Part shown: positions 36,348-44,487 of the stretch, piece after piece | Layout: each line of letters begins with the position of its first letter | How positions within the stretch are numbered: the stretch's first letter is position 1 | DNA from: Bryobacterales bacterium | Lineage (GTDB): Bacteria; Acidobacteriota; Terriglobia; Bryobacterales; Bryobacteraceae | Reading direction: 5' to 3' | Assembly: GCA_016721425.1 (NCBI GenBank) | Contig: JADKID010000016.1 | Coordinates: forward strand, 248,001-312,000 | DNA: 64,000 nt | Made by a program: the position numbers and the translations under genes | Notes under the pieces: model-generated | Told to the model about the DNA's origin: nothing | Database searches by the model: none | The model's input: the letters and a program-made list of their open reading frames with translations, nothing else

Positions 36348-39300
36348 ATGGCGGAGTACATGTTGACAGCACTGTTGGCGCGGGACTTCCCGGCTGTGGT
36401 TCGTCACCGCGGGCTGGAGTATTTCCGCGCGCGGCAGGTGAAGGTGCTGCGAGGGGACGAGGCGGCGCTGACGGCGATTGTGCGCGGCACGGACGTCTAC
36501 GAGGTCTCGATTCGGTATTCGGCAGGAGGCTTGTATGTCTCGTGCGGATGCCCGTATTTCGATTCGAATGGATCGTGCAAGCATTTGTGGGCCGTGGTGC
36601 TGACGGCGGAAAAAGAGGGCTATCTGCGGGCGGCGTCGCGAATGTCGCGGCTGATCATGATGGATGACGATGGGGACGAATTTGAGGAGGAGTCTTCGCG
36701 GACGCCGGCGCCGGCGGCTGTGTCGAACTGGCGGCGGCGCCTGACGGGCATCCTCGACCAGGGCGGCGAGCCGCAGCGGCCGCACCGGGAGTGGCCGGCG
36801 GGCTCGGCGGTGGTGTATGCGCTGGACGTGCAGGCGTCGCGCAATGCGGGCGGGTTGGTGATCACGCTGCATCTGCAATCGCCGAAGGTGAATGGCGAGA
36901 TGGGCAAGCCGAAGGATTTGAGCCTGCGGCTGGGCGACCTGGCGAGCGTGCCGGACGGAGAGGATCGGGAGATTCTGGCGCAGTTGGCGGGCGGGCGCGT
37001 GAATTACGGCTACATGGCGACGCCGAGCTATGAGGCGTTGCCGAACCGGGTGCAGTTGCCGGGGGCGCTGGCATTGATCCTGGCTCCGCGGATGGCGCGC
37101 ACGGGGCGGCTGCGTCTGCATGCGGGACCGCCGGAAGAGATAGGCGCGGCGCTGGCGTGGGACGACGGTGCGGCGTGGCAGTTTGTGCTGGAGTTGCGCG
37201 CCGATGGAGAGGATCAGTGGCGGCTGGAGGGGGCGCTGCGGCGAGATGGCGAACGGATGGAACTGCGCGAGCCGCAGTTGCTGATGGGCGACGGCTTGTT
37301 GATCTCGAAGGAGACCGTGGCGCGGTTTGCGCCGGGTGCGCATTTTGCGTGGGTGCGGGAGTTGCGGTCGTCTGGTTCGATTGGCGTGGAGACAGCGGAG
37401 CTGGACGAGCTGTTGCGCACGCTCACGGAAGACGGGCGGACGCCGCCGCTGCATCTGCCGGAGGACTGGCATTGGACGGAGGAGACGCGGGCGATGGCGC
37501 CGGCGGTGCGGTTTCACGGTGAGCGCGCGCGGGCTGGGGAGCAGTTGTGGGCCGAGCTGGTGTACCGGTATGGGGACCGCTCGGTAGGCAGCGCGAACCA
37601 GAGCCGGGGGTTCTACGTGAGCCAGGCGCGGCTGTTTGTACCGCGCGACGGCGGAGCGGAGAATGCGGCGCGGGCGCGGCTGGAGGATTTGGGGTTGAGG
37701 GTGGAGACGCAACGCGGCGAGGAGCGATGGAAGCTCGCCCCGAAGCGTCTGCCGGCGGTGGTGCGGGAGTTGGTACACGAAGGGTGGCGCGTGGAGGCGG
37801 AGGGCAAGGCGTTCCGGGCTCCGGGTGCGACGAAGGTGGCTGTGACGTCGGGCATCGACTGGTTTGAGATGCGCGGCGAGGTGGAGTATGGCGGCGAGAA
37901 GGCGACGCTGCCGCAGTTGCTGGCGGCGCTGCGGCGCGGCGACAGCATGGTGCTGCTGGGCGATGGAACATACGGGTTGCTGCCGGAAGAGTGGCTGGAG
38001 CGCTTCGCGCCGCTGGTGGGGCTGGGGCACACGGAAGACGATCATCTCCGATTCCGGCAGAACCAGGCGGGGCTGCTGGACGCGCTGCTGGCGTCGCAGG
38101 GTGAGATCCATTGCGACGAGCTGTTTGAGCGGGCGCGGCAGCGGCTGAGAGACTTCACGGGTGTGCGGGCGTTGGAGCAGCCGGCAGGGTTTGTGGGAAC
38201 GCTGCGCGACTACCAGCGCGAGGGCTTGGGTTGGATGGAGTTTCTGCGCGAGTTCGGCTTTGGCGGATGCCTGGCTGACGACATGGGTGTGGGTAAGACG
38301 GCGCAGGTGCTGGCGGCGCTGGAGGGCCGGCGGGCCGAGGGCGCGGGTCCGTCGCTGGTGGTGGCTCCGAAATCGCTGGTCTTCAACTGGCGGCAGGAGG
38401 CGGAGCGTTTCACACCGCAACTGCGCGTGCTGGAGTATACGGGGCTGTCGCGCGACATGCGGCTGTTTGCGTCGCACGACCTGATCCTGACCACCTACGG
38501 CACGCTGGTGCGGGACATTCCGCGGCTGAAGGATCACGCCTTTGACTACGTGGTATTGGACGAGGCGCAAGCGATCAAGAACGCGTCGACTGCTTCGGCG
38601 AAGGCGGTGCGGCTGTTGAAGGGGCGGAACCGGCTGGCGCTGAGTGGAACTCCGGTGGAGAACCATCTGGGCGAGTTGTGGAGCCTGTTCGAGTTTCTCA
38701 ATCCGGGGATGCTGGGCGAGGCGCGGGTGTTGAAGATGGCCGGCGGGCTGTCGCGGAATCCGAGCGAAGAGGCGCGGCAGTTGCTGGCGCAGGCGTTGCG
38801 GCCGTTTATCCTGCGGCGCACGAAGAAGCAGGTGGCGAAGGAGTTGCCGGAGAAGACGGAGCAGACGATCTTCTGCGAGCTGGAGGCGACGCAGCGCAAG
38901 CAGTATGACGAGTTGAAGCGGCACTACCGGGAGTCTCTGTTGCAGAGGGTGGCGAAGCAGGGAATGGGCCGTTCCAAGATGCATGTGCTGGAGGCGCTAC
39001 TGCGTCTGCGGCAGGCGGCGTGTCATCCGGCGCTGATCGATTCGAGCCGGTCGGCGGAGCCGAGCGCGAAGCTGGAAGTGCTGATGGAGCAGTTGACGGA
39101 GGTGCTGGAGGAAGGGCACAAGGCGCTGGTGTTTTCGCAGTTCACGAGCATGCTGGCGATTGTGCGGCTGCGGCTGGACGCGGCGGGCATTGTGTATGAG
39201 TATCTGGACGGATCGACGACGGACCGGCAGGCGCGGGTGGAGCGGTTTCAGACGGATGAGAAGTGCGGGCTGTTCCTGATTAGTTTGAAGGCCGGCGGGC

Positions 39301-39569
39301 TGGGGTTGAATCTGACGGCGGCGGAGTATGTGTTTTTGCTCGACCCGTGGTGGAACCCGGCGGTGGAGGCGCAGGCGGTGGACCGGGCGCACCGGATCGG
39401 GCAATCGAGGCCGGTGTTCGCGTACCGGTTGATTGCGAAGGACACAGTGGAAGAGAAGGTGCTGGAGTTGCAGAAATCGAAGCGGGATCTGGCGGATGCG
39501 ATTCTGGGCGAGGACAACAGTCTGATTCGGGATTTGGGGCGAGAGGACCTGGAGTTGCTGCTGTCTTAG
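36348..39569 (+). CDS. SWIM-SNF2 (Swi2/Snf2) ATPase/helicase
   Basis: A 1073-aa DNA-dependent ATPase. N-terminal SWIM zinc finger: GLYVSCGCPYFDSNGSCKHLWAVVL is represented by CGCP followed by CKH (C-x-C...C-x-H, about 63-82). A bacterial middle domain follows. The SNF2 core starts near 617 (LRDYQREGLGWMEFL); Walker A LADDMGVGKTAQVL is near 641, Walker B is DEAQ near 737, then SGTPVENHLGELWSLFEFLN, and helicase-C with LISLKAGGLGLNLTAA and DPWWNPAVEAQAVDRAHRIGQ. Likely role in chromatin or transcription-complex remodelling, as RapA-like proteins. It starts 12 nt after the protease stop and ends just before tRNA-Gln. Confidence 0.92.
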   Translation: MAEYMLTALLARDFPAVVRHRGLEYFRARQVKVLRGDEAALTAIVRGTDVYEVSIRYSAGGLYVSCGCPYFDSNGSCKHLWAVVLTAEKEGYLRAASRMSRLIMMDDDGDEFEEESSRTPAPAAVSNWRRRLTGILDQGGEPQRPHREWPAGSAVVYALDVQASRNAGGLVITLHLQSPKVNGEMGKPKDLSLRLGDLASVPDGEDREILAQLAGGRVNYGYMATPSYEALPNRVQLPGALALILAPRMARTGRLRLHAGPPEEIGAALAWDDGAAWQFVLELRADGEDQWRLEGALRRDGERMELREPQLLMGDGLLISKETVARFAPGAHFAWVRELRSSGSIGVETAELDELLRTLTEDGRTPPLHLPEDWHWTEETRAMAPAVRFHGERARAGEQLWAELVYRYGDRSVGSANQSRGFYVSQARLFVPRDGGAENAARARLEDLGLRVETQRGEERWKLAPKRLPAVVRELVHEGWRVEAEGKAFRAPGATKVAVTSGIDWFEMRGEVEYGGEKATLPQLLAALRRGDSMVLLGDGTYGLLPEEWLERFAPLVGLGHTEDDHLRFRQNQAGLLDALLASQGEIHCDELFERARQRLRDFTGVRALEQPAGFVGTLRDYQREGLGWMEFLREFGFGGCLADDMGVGKTAQVLAALEGRRAEGAGPSLVVAPKSLVFNWRQEAERFTPQLRVLEYTGLSRDMRLFASHDLILTTYGTLVRDIPRLKDHAFDYVVLDEAQAIKNASTASAKAVRLLKGRNRLALSGTPVENHLGELWSLFEFLNPGMLGEARVLKMAGGLSRNPSEEARQLLAQALRPFILRRTKKQVAKELPEKTEQTIFCELEATQRKQYDELKRHYRESLLQRVAKQGMGRSKMHVLEALLRLRQAACHPALIDSSRSAEPSAKLEVLMEQLTEVLEEGHKALVFSQFTSMLAIVRLRLDAAGIVYEYLDGSTTDRQARVERFQTDEKCGLFLISLKAGGLGLNLTAAEYVFLLDPWWNPAVEAQAVDRAHRIGQSRPVFAYRLIAKDTVEEKVLELQKSKRDLADAILGEDNSLIRDLGREDLELLLS

Positions 39570-39614
39570 GGTTGGGTGCGGTAAACTGGAGTGGTTCGAG
39601 ATCGCCTGCCTCAA

Positions 39615-39688
39615 TCCCCGGTCGTCTAATGGTAGGACAGCGGCCTTTGGAGCCGTGAATCGTGGTTCGAATCCATGCCGGGGAGCCA
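39615..39688 (+). tRNA. tRNA-Gln (anticodon UUG)
   Basis: Acceptor strands TCCCCGG (39615-39621) and CCGGGGA (39678-39684) pair perfectly, followed by discriminator G and an encoded CCA. The anticodon stem GCGGC/GCCGT encloses CTTTGGA, so the anticodon is TTG. The T arm is CGTGG-TTCGAAT-CCATG. The integrase gene follows within 70 nt, so the tRNA 3' end is the probable attachment site. Confidence 0.95.
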
Positions 39689-39722
39689 ACTCATAAAAGA
39701 ATCAGTAAGTTGTGGACGTGGT

Positions 39723-39751
39723 TTGACGCCGTGTACATCGCCGTGTACACT
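39723..39751 (+). promoter_or_regulatory. Integrase promoter with paired TGTACA boxes
   Basis: TTGACG (39723-39728), 17 nt, TACACT (39746-39751); the ATG at 39758 falls where transcription should begin, with no ribosome-binding site, so a leaderless message is likely. Two TGTACA palindromes (39732-39737 and 39744-39749), 12 nt apart, fill the spacer and overlap the -10; they could bind a repressor or the integrase itself. Confidence 0.5.
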
Positions 39752-39757
39752 GGACCC

Positions 39758-40906
39758 ATGTCTCTCGTCCTCTATCGGAGGCACCTCAAGGCCTGCCGGG
39801 TCCAAAAGTCAAAACTGCCGGCCCGGGCCAGACGTCTCTTTCTCAACTGTGAATGCCCGATCTGGATGTATGGGCGAACTGACAATGGGCTCGTTCCCCG
39901 CCAAAGCACAGGCTTTACAGCACTCCCCGAAGCTGAGGCGTTGCGGGCCTCTCTGGTGGCGCAATCTCAGACCGAAGCCGTCCGCGGTCACCGCATCGAC
40001 GAATGTGTTTTGAAGTATCTTGCATCTCGCCGGCACGAACTTAGCGAGAAGACTTACGGGCACCATGATCTCTTGCTCTCTCGCCTAACGACCTACTGCG
40101 AACGCCAAGGCGTCTACTTCACGCGCGAACTTACCGTCGATCTCCTGGAGACGTTTAAGATTGATGGTCTGCCCAAGCTAAAGGACACGTCGAAATCCAC
40201 TGCCGTCGCGAAACTGCGCTGCTTTCTACGAGACGCCTTTCGTCGCGGGTGGATCACAGAGTCACTCGTGGACCGAGTGACGGCCCACAGGGCCGTCTAT
40301 GAGCAAAAAGAGCCCTACTCCGACGAAGAGGTCGAGAGAATCCTCGATGAAGCACTGAAACTCACCGGAGGCACCCACGGATACGCGAAACACCCGAAGA
40401 CATTCCGGCTCCTATTGGAACTGATGCTGGAAACCGGCATGCGGGTCGGGGATTCCATTCGTTTCGACCCGGCACTTGCCACTCAAGGCGAGCATCTGTG
40501 GATCTACACCTATCAGCCGCAAAAGCACAAGAGAACTGAAAAGCCCAGAGTGCTTGAGGCCTACATCTCTGACCGCCTCAAACAAGCTATCGACGCCTGT
40601 GAATGGCTGTCAACGAAACTTCCATTCCACTACGGTTCGAGCAAGAACCCGGCCTATCTGGCAAACGAGGTGTATGAGCGGATGAAGACGGTGGGCCCTC
40701 GGTGTGAAGTTGCCGATTGCCGGCCCCATCGTCTAAGGGACACCTTCGCGGTTCGCAAACTCCTGGCGGGTTTTCAACTTGAGGATGTTGCGCGGCTCCT
40801 TGGCCACTCGAGCGTGAAGGTCACGGAGGCGTACTATGCGAAGTGGGTTCGTAGTCGCAGGTTGCGTCTGGAACGGCTTGTGGCCGAGTCTCTCGTGAAC
40901 ACGTAA
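39758..40906 (+). CDS. int: Tyrosine recombinase/integrase
   Basis: Site-specific recombinase of 382 aa from the ATG at 39758; a longer frame reaches into the tRNA and is not credible. An N-terminal zinc-ribbon-like start (CRVQKSK, CECPIW) comes first, then a SAM-like core-binding domain (about 80-180). The catalytic domain has Arg in ETGMRVGD (about 229), HRLRD (about 324-328), LGHSSV (about 349) and the nucleophile Tyr in TEAYYAKW (about 359). It inserts the element at tRNA-Gln. Its last 174 nt overlap the convergent HTH gene. Confidence 0.92.
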   Translation: MSLVLYRRHLKACRVQKSKLPARARRLFLNCECPIWMYGRTDNGLVPRQSTGFTALPEAEALRASLVAQSQTEAVRGHRIDECVLKYLASRRHELSEKTYGHHDLLLSRLTTYCERQGVYFTRELTVDLLETFKIDGLPKLKDTSKSTAVAKLRCFLRDAFRRGWITESLVDRVTAHRAVYEQKEPYSDEEVERILDEALKLTGGTHGYAKHPKTFRLLLELMLETGMRVGDSIRFDPALATQGEHLWIYTYQPQKHKRTEKPRVLEAYISDRLKQAIDACEWLSTKLPFHYGSSKNPAYLANEVYERMKTVGPRCEVADCRPHRLRDTFAVRKLLAGFQLEDVARLLGHSSVKVTEAYYAKWVRSRRLRLERLVAESLVNT

Positions 40907-41080
40907 GGCAACGCTCTCGGGGATCGATAGCGTCGTGTACTTTCGCCGCCCCGCGCCGGATTCTAGGCGGATCACTCCTGGTTCACTGGCGAACATTCTA
41001 ATTATGGTGTTGTCGGCGAAACCCCACAGCGAGGCGAGTTCCCCAACCCGGTAATGCTTCTCCAAGGCAGCGCAACTCAT
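40733..41080 (-). CDS. Excisionase-like HTH protein
   Basis: Protein of 115 aa with a MerR/HTH_17-like DNA-binding region: HYRVGELASLWGFADNTIIR followed by GRRKYTTLSIPESVALRVHER. This helix-wing pattern is typical of small excisionase or directionality factors next to integrases. It faces int and its C-terminal half is read from the strand opposite the int 3' end; only the first 70 residues look conserved. Its ATG overlaps the stop of the preceding small gene by 4 nt (ATGA), supporting a leftward operon. Confidence 0.65.
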   Translation of the reverse strand: MSCAALEKHYRVGELASLWGFADNTIIRMFASEPGVIRLESGAGRRKYTTLSIPESVALRVHERLGHKPFQTQPATTNPLRIVRLRDLHARVAKEPRNILKLKTRQEFANREGVP

Positions 41081-41307
41081 ATGAGCGCCTCAATCGTCCG
41101 GCCCAATGCTAACACCGCGCCAATGACACTGGAGAGAACGGACTGCGTATACTTACCACCCAATCGCCATCGCCGTGCAATGTCCTCGATGCTGCAATGC
41201 GCTTCGAAGGTGTCATCGATCGGGACGGGAAGAGCTTGGAGATTCCGAATCGCGGTTACCATCTTGGCCGCCTCCGGAGATGCTTCCTCGCAGTCTGGAG
41301 ATCGCAA
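41077..41307 (-). CDS. Small hypothetical protein, possibly frame-broken
   Basis: A 76-codon frame starting TTG at 41307 (an internal ATG is at 41262), coupled by ATGA to the HTH gene. The composition looks coding (TAIRNLQALPVPIDDTFEAH, IEDIARRWRLGGKYTQSVLS). The same frame is open further upstream to about 41380, where it overlaps the end of the 133-codon frame described next. The two may be one gene split by a single-base change. No family recognised. Confidence 0.45.
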   Translation of the reverse strand: MRSPDCEEASPEAAKMVTAIRNLQALPVPIDDTFEAHCSIEDIARRWRLGGKYTQSVLSSVIGAVLALGRTIEALI

Positions 41308-41657
41308 TTTCGCTTTTCCGCCTCCGGGGGACAGTGCGATGGATGAGGTGGGGTCGAGAAGCTGTTGTTGTGATCGCGAGTCGTGTCAGTCAGTCCCAGG
41401 GTACACCGGAGGTGGAATCGGCCTTGGAAATGGCGGTCAGCCGATTCCAGACGATCCAAGGCATCGACCAGTTGAAGGGTCGCTTCTCGCAGTTCGCCGG
41501 AATGACGGGCGAATGGTTCGGTTTGTTTGATCGCGAACCTGATTCTATCGAGGGCAACACGGTTCTGATAGGCCATTTCATAGTCCAGGGCGGAGGGCGG
41601 CGTTCGAAGTCCGGCTTCGGCTGTCTGGAGAATCTGATTCATGAATTCGGAACTCAT
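41256..41657 (-). CDS. Hypothetical protein in the leftward operon
   Basis: Frame of 133 codons with ATG at 41657. The first 85 residues look natural: a helical pattern with YEMAYQNRVALDRIRFAIKQ and LREATLQLVDALDRLESADR. From about residue 95 it turns into Pro/His/Arg-rich sequence typical of a wrong frame, just where the next frame becomes coding-like. Function unknown. Confidence 0.45.
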   Translation of the reverse strand: MSSEFMNQILQTAEAGLRTPPSALDYEMAYQNRVALDRIRFAIKQTEPFARHSGELREATLQLVDALDRLESADRHFQGRFHLRCTLGLTDTTRDHNNSFSTPPHPSHCPPEAEKRNCDLQTARKHLRRRPRW

Positions 41658-42021
41658 CCTATTACTCCGTCCGACTCTATTTCTCAGGAGCGCTGCGACG
41701 GCGGGAAGGCCTGAACTGGAACTCTGCCGTGTGGACGAGCATCAACGATTTCCCTCGCCGCATGCCTATTTGTAAGGCAACTGGGGGTGATCCTCCAAAA
41801 GTCTGTTCCGGGCCGTTGAGGGTCCGCAGCGTCGAGTCGCGACGGGCTCAAACGGACGTCCTTGGCGACCGGCAGAATCGCACCTTCCGTTCGATCGGGT
41901 AGATCCGGATACACCGCCTGTGGTTCCAGTCACTCGTCGAGACTCTTCGTGTCCTGATGCCTTCGACTGCACAATGCTGATGCGGCAATCGATCGCAACC
42001 AGACCGCCCCGAAGGTTCGTC
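41658..42021. other. Intergenic region before the cargo genes
   Basis: Divergent gap between the leftward small operon and the cargo genes. Minus-strand frames of 70-90 codons exist but have no conserved pattern or ribosome-binding site. A plus-strand GTG at 41920 could extend the terpene-cyclase-like gene by 34 residues. No repeat or hairpin of note was seen. Confidence 0.4.
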
Positions 42022-42960
42022 ATGATCATCGATCGCGTCACCCCGGCGATCCGGGAATTGTTGATGCTGAAGCAACGGCCATCCGGAGCATGGGGATACC
42101 ATGCGGCTCAGGACTCGGTCGAAACCACGTGCTTTGCGATCTTGGCGCTTCGCCGAACGGACGACATCATGCTACTTCGTGCAGTGCGGGCGCTGCGAGG
42201 CCTTCAGAACCCGAACGGAAGTTGGCCGAATTTCGCTGGAGACGAGGAAGAGGGAGCGTGGGTAACGGCACTTGCCGTCCTGGCCCTGATCAGCGTCCGG
42301 TCTGACAGGGTGGGCTTGGCTTCCGGAATCTGCTGGCTGTTGAATGTTCGAGGCCTCGAAGCAAACTGGCTGTGGCGCTGGAAATTACGGACTGTCGATA
42401 ACAAGGTGCGATTCGATCCAAGAAAGTTCGGCTGGGGTTGGGTTTCGGGAACGACAAGCTGGGTAGTCCCGACCGCCTTCAGCATCCTGGCGCTTCAAAC
42501 GGCAAGACAGTGCCGCATCCACAGAACCACCGGACTCGACGAGCGCGTTGACCTGGGGATCAGCATGCTTCTCGATCGAATGTGCCCCGGCGGCGGATGG
42601 AATTCGGGCAACGGAATCGCATTCGATGTGCCCGTCGCACCGCATATTGACGCGACATCCATCGCCCTACTGGCGCTGGCAGGACATGAACAGGAGAGCC
42701 GCCTGGCGGAATCGCTCCATTGGTTGGCACACCGTCTCGCAGGGTGTCCGTCGCCCTATAGCCTCGCTTGGGGCATTCTCGCCCTCGCAGCCTACCGTAG
42801 GGTGAGCGCGGAGGCGAGCGAGAGCCTGGCCCTTCGGGCGGAAGAACTGACGGAGTTGCTGGGCCACGCCCCAAGCGTCACAGACAACTGCACACTCGCG
42901 GTAAGCGTCTTGGCGCTGGAAGCGGCAACGGGAGAGAACGTGTTCGAGGTGCGGATATGA
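42022..42960 (+). CDS. Terpene-cyclase/prenyltransferase-like alpha-toroid protein
   Basis: About 312 aa from the ATG at 42022. It has repeated alpha/alpha units with QW-like motifs: KQRPSGAWGYH, NPNGSWPNF, CPGGGWNSGN, each followed by an Ala/Leu helix such as TALAVLALISVR or SIALLALAGHEQ. This is the fold of squalene-hopene cyclases and protein prenyltransferase beta subunits. At about half the length of a real cyclase and with no DxDD catalytic motif seen, it is more likely a binding or single-domain relative. The stop overlaps the DUF362 start by 4 nt. Confidence 0.7.
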   Translation: MIIDRVTPAIRELLMLKQRPSGAWGYHAAQDSVETTCFAILALRRTDDIMLLRAVRALRGLQNPNGSWPNFAGDEEEGAWVTALAVLALISVRSDRVGLASGICWLLNVRGLEANWLWRWKLRTVDNKVRFDPRKFGWGWVSGTTSWVVPTAFSILALQTARQCRIHRTTGLDERVDLGISMLLDRMCPGGGWNSGNGIAFDVPVAPHIDATSIALLALAGHEQESRLAESLHWLAHRLAGCPSPYSLAWGILALAAYRRVSAEASESLALRAEELTELLGHAPSVTDNCTLAVSVLALEAATGENVFEVRI

Positions 42961-43949
42961 CGACGCTGGATCGCAGGAGGCTGGTAACTGGCGCGGCTGG
43001 ATTGGCGATCGGAGGAATGGCGACGGCACGTCTCCTCCCCGAGGAGATGCTTCTGCGCGACCGGCGACCGCCGCGTTCAAGGGTGGCAATACTCTCGGCG
43101 GATGGCTATTCGGAACGGTTGCTGGATCTTCTTCTCACGGGTCTCCGAGCCTTTCACCTTGACCTGCGCGCGAAGACAGTTCTCCTCAAGCCTAACCTCG
43201 TGGAATTCATCGCCGGCGTGGAGGTGAATACCAATCCTCTCCTCGTAGGCGCTGCCGCCGAAGCGTTTCTCCAACTCGGTGCGAGCCGTGTATTGGTAGG
43301 GGAGGGCCCTGGCCATCAGCGCGACACGTATCTCGTCCTGGCCGAGAGCGGACTGGAGAATCAACTGCGCGGCCAGCGGATCAAGTTCGTTGACCTGAAT
43401 CGGGATGAGCTGTGCAAAGTGCAAACCAGGGCGAACTACACTGGACTCGACCATCTATGGCTGCCCAGGACCGTGCTGGCCTCGGACTTCATCGTGTCGA
43501 TGCCGAAGATCAAGACCCACCATTGGGCCGGCGTCACACTGAGCATGAAGAACATGTTCGGCATCGTGCCAGGCACGAAATACGGATGGCCTAAGAATGT
43601 TCTGCACTGGAAGGGCATCCATCGGAGCATCCTTGATATCTGCGCGACTGTTCCCGTTCACTTCGTCATCGCTGACGGGGTCGTTGCGATGGAAGGGAAC
43701 GGACCCCTGCACGGAACGCATCGGATGCTCGGCAAGATCGTCCTCGCCGACGACCCTGTGGCTGGTGACTTCGTCTGCACACGGTTGATGGGCCTCAACC
43801 CGCATGGCGTGTGGCACCTCAATCGCGCCGATCAGTTTCTCGGCAACGGCTCCGCTGAAAGAGTCGATCTGATTGCAGAAGCACTGCCTGAGAAGACAAT
43901 CCCGTTCCAGGTGCTGCCTGAGTTCAGATCTCTTCAAGTTCGGGCGTGA
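42957..43949 (+). CDS. DUF362 protein with Tat leader
   Basis: A 330-aa protein with a twin-arginine-like leader (DRRRLVTGAAGLAIGGMATA). The DUF362 pattern follows: VLLKPNLVEF near 72, GASRVLVGEGPGHQRDTY, FIVSMPKIKTHHWAGVTLSM, MKNMFGIVPG, FVIADGVVAMEGNGP. The family is of unknown function; members often carry FeS clusters, but no Cys cluster is seen here. Coupled to the alpha-toroid gene, so the two probably work together on the outside of the membrane. The intact frames mark them as live cargo. Confidence 0.8.
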   Translation: MTTLDRRRLVTGAAGLAIGGMATARLLPEEMLLRDRRPPRSRVAILSADGYSERLLDLLLTGLRAFHLDLRAKTVLLKPNLVEFIAGVEVNTNPLLVGAAAEAFLQLGASRVLVGEGPGHQRDTYLVLAESGLENQLRGQRIKFVDLNRDELCKVQTRANYTGLDHLWLPRTVLASDFIVSMPKIKTHHWAGVTLSMKNMFGIVPGTKYGWPKNVLHWKGIHRSILDICATVPVHFVIADGVVAMEGNGPLHGTHRMLGKIVLADDPVAGDFVCTRLMGLNPHGVWHLNRADQFLGNGSAERVDLIAEALPEKTIPFQVLPEFRSLQVRA

Positions 43950-44072
43950 CTCGTTGGACCGTAGGCCACGAACCACCAAAGCAGCGGGGACTCAGCGTTG
44001 CACAAAAAAGCTGCGCACCATAGAGTGCTCGGACTGCTCGCTTGCCCCGAGGAACTCCGGACATCGGTCCAC

Positions 44073-44372
44073 GAACATTTTTCTGGCTCCCGAATTCGCC
44101 AAGCGCGGACGCGGAAACACGAGATAGGTTCAAGAACGTTTTTCAGGTCGCGCGCCACCGGTCGCTCAAGACCACCCGATAGCTCCGAGAACATTATTCC
44201 GGTGAGCATTGGGACGACGGGAACCAAAGCGGGCCCGGATAGCTCCATGAACATTCTTCCGGTCGCCGGCTCCGGTACGACAGCGGAGAAAGGTCCAGGA
44301 ACGTTTTTCAGGTTGCTCGCATGGCGACGATGGGACAGGGCCGGGCGGATGGGGCCAGGAACATTTTACGGG
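44073..44372 (+). repeat. Array of six spaced 20-bp direct repeats
   Basis: Six copies of a motif close to TCCANGAACRTTNTTCMGGT. Cores GAAC...GG lie at 44073-44086, 44134-44147, 44189-44202, 44249-44262, 44299-44312 and 44359-44372, all in one orientation, with periods of 61, 55, 60, 50 and 60 nt. The spacers are unrelated except that copies 3 and 4 share GATAGCTCC before the core. A 125-codon frame through the array only echoes the repeats. Candidates are protein-binding iterons (partition, origin or transfer) or the multi-site terminus of a lost IS21-like element. Confidence 0.85.
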
Positions 44373-44487
44373 TAAGTGGAAGCGAGTTATCAGTGAAGTC
44401 TGCTAGGAAGACGGGCGCCAATTGCGATGGCGCAGATAGTGGGGATCAAAGACGGCCTGCTCGTAGAATCGAGGCCAGAGGGAACTC

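Noticed and set aside
35796..38984. A 1062-codon open frame on the minus strand
   Set aside because: It lies opposite the tricorn-like and SNF2 genes, is Arg/Pro/His/Leu-rich, and has no motif; it is a GC-rich shadow.
41684..42041. Small minus-strand genes upstream of the cargo pair
   Set aside because: The frames are short, mutually overlapping, without ribosome sites or recognisable motifs.
44073..44372. CRISPR array
   Set aside because: The repeats are only about 20 bp and imperfect, spacing varies by 11 nt, there are no cas genes, and the conserved unit lacks CRISPR-like form.
43998..44375. A 125-codon frame through the repeat array
   Set aside because: Its sequence is just the translation of the spaced repeats in shifting frames, with no conserved pattern and no ribosome site.
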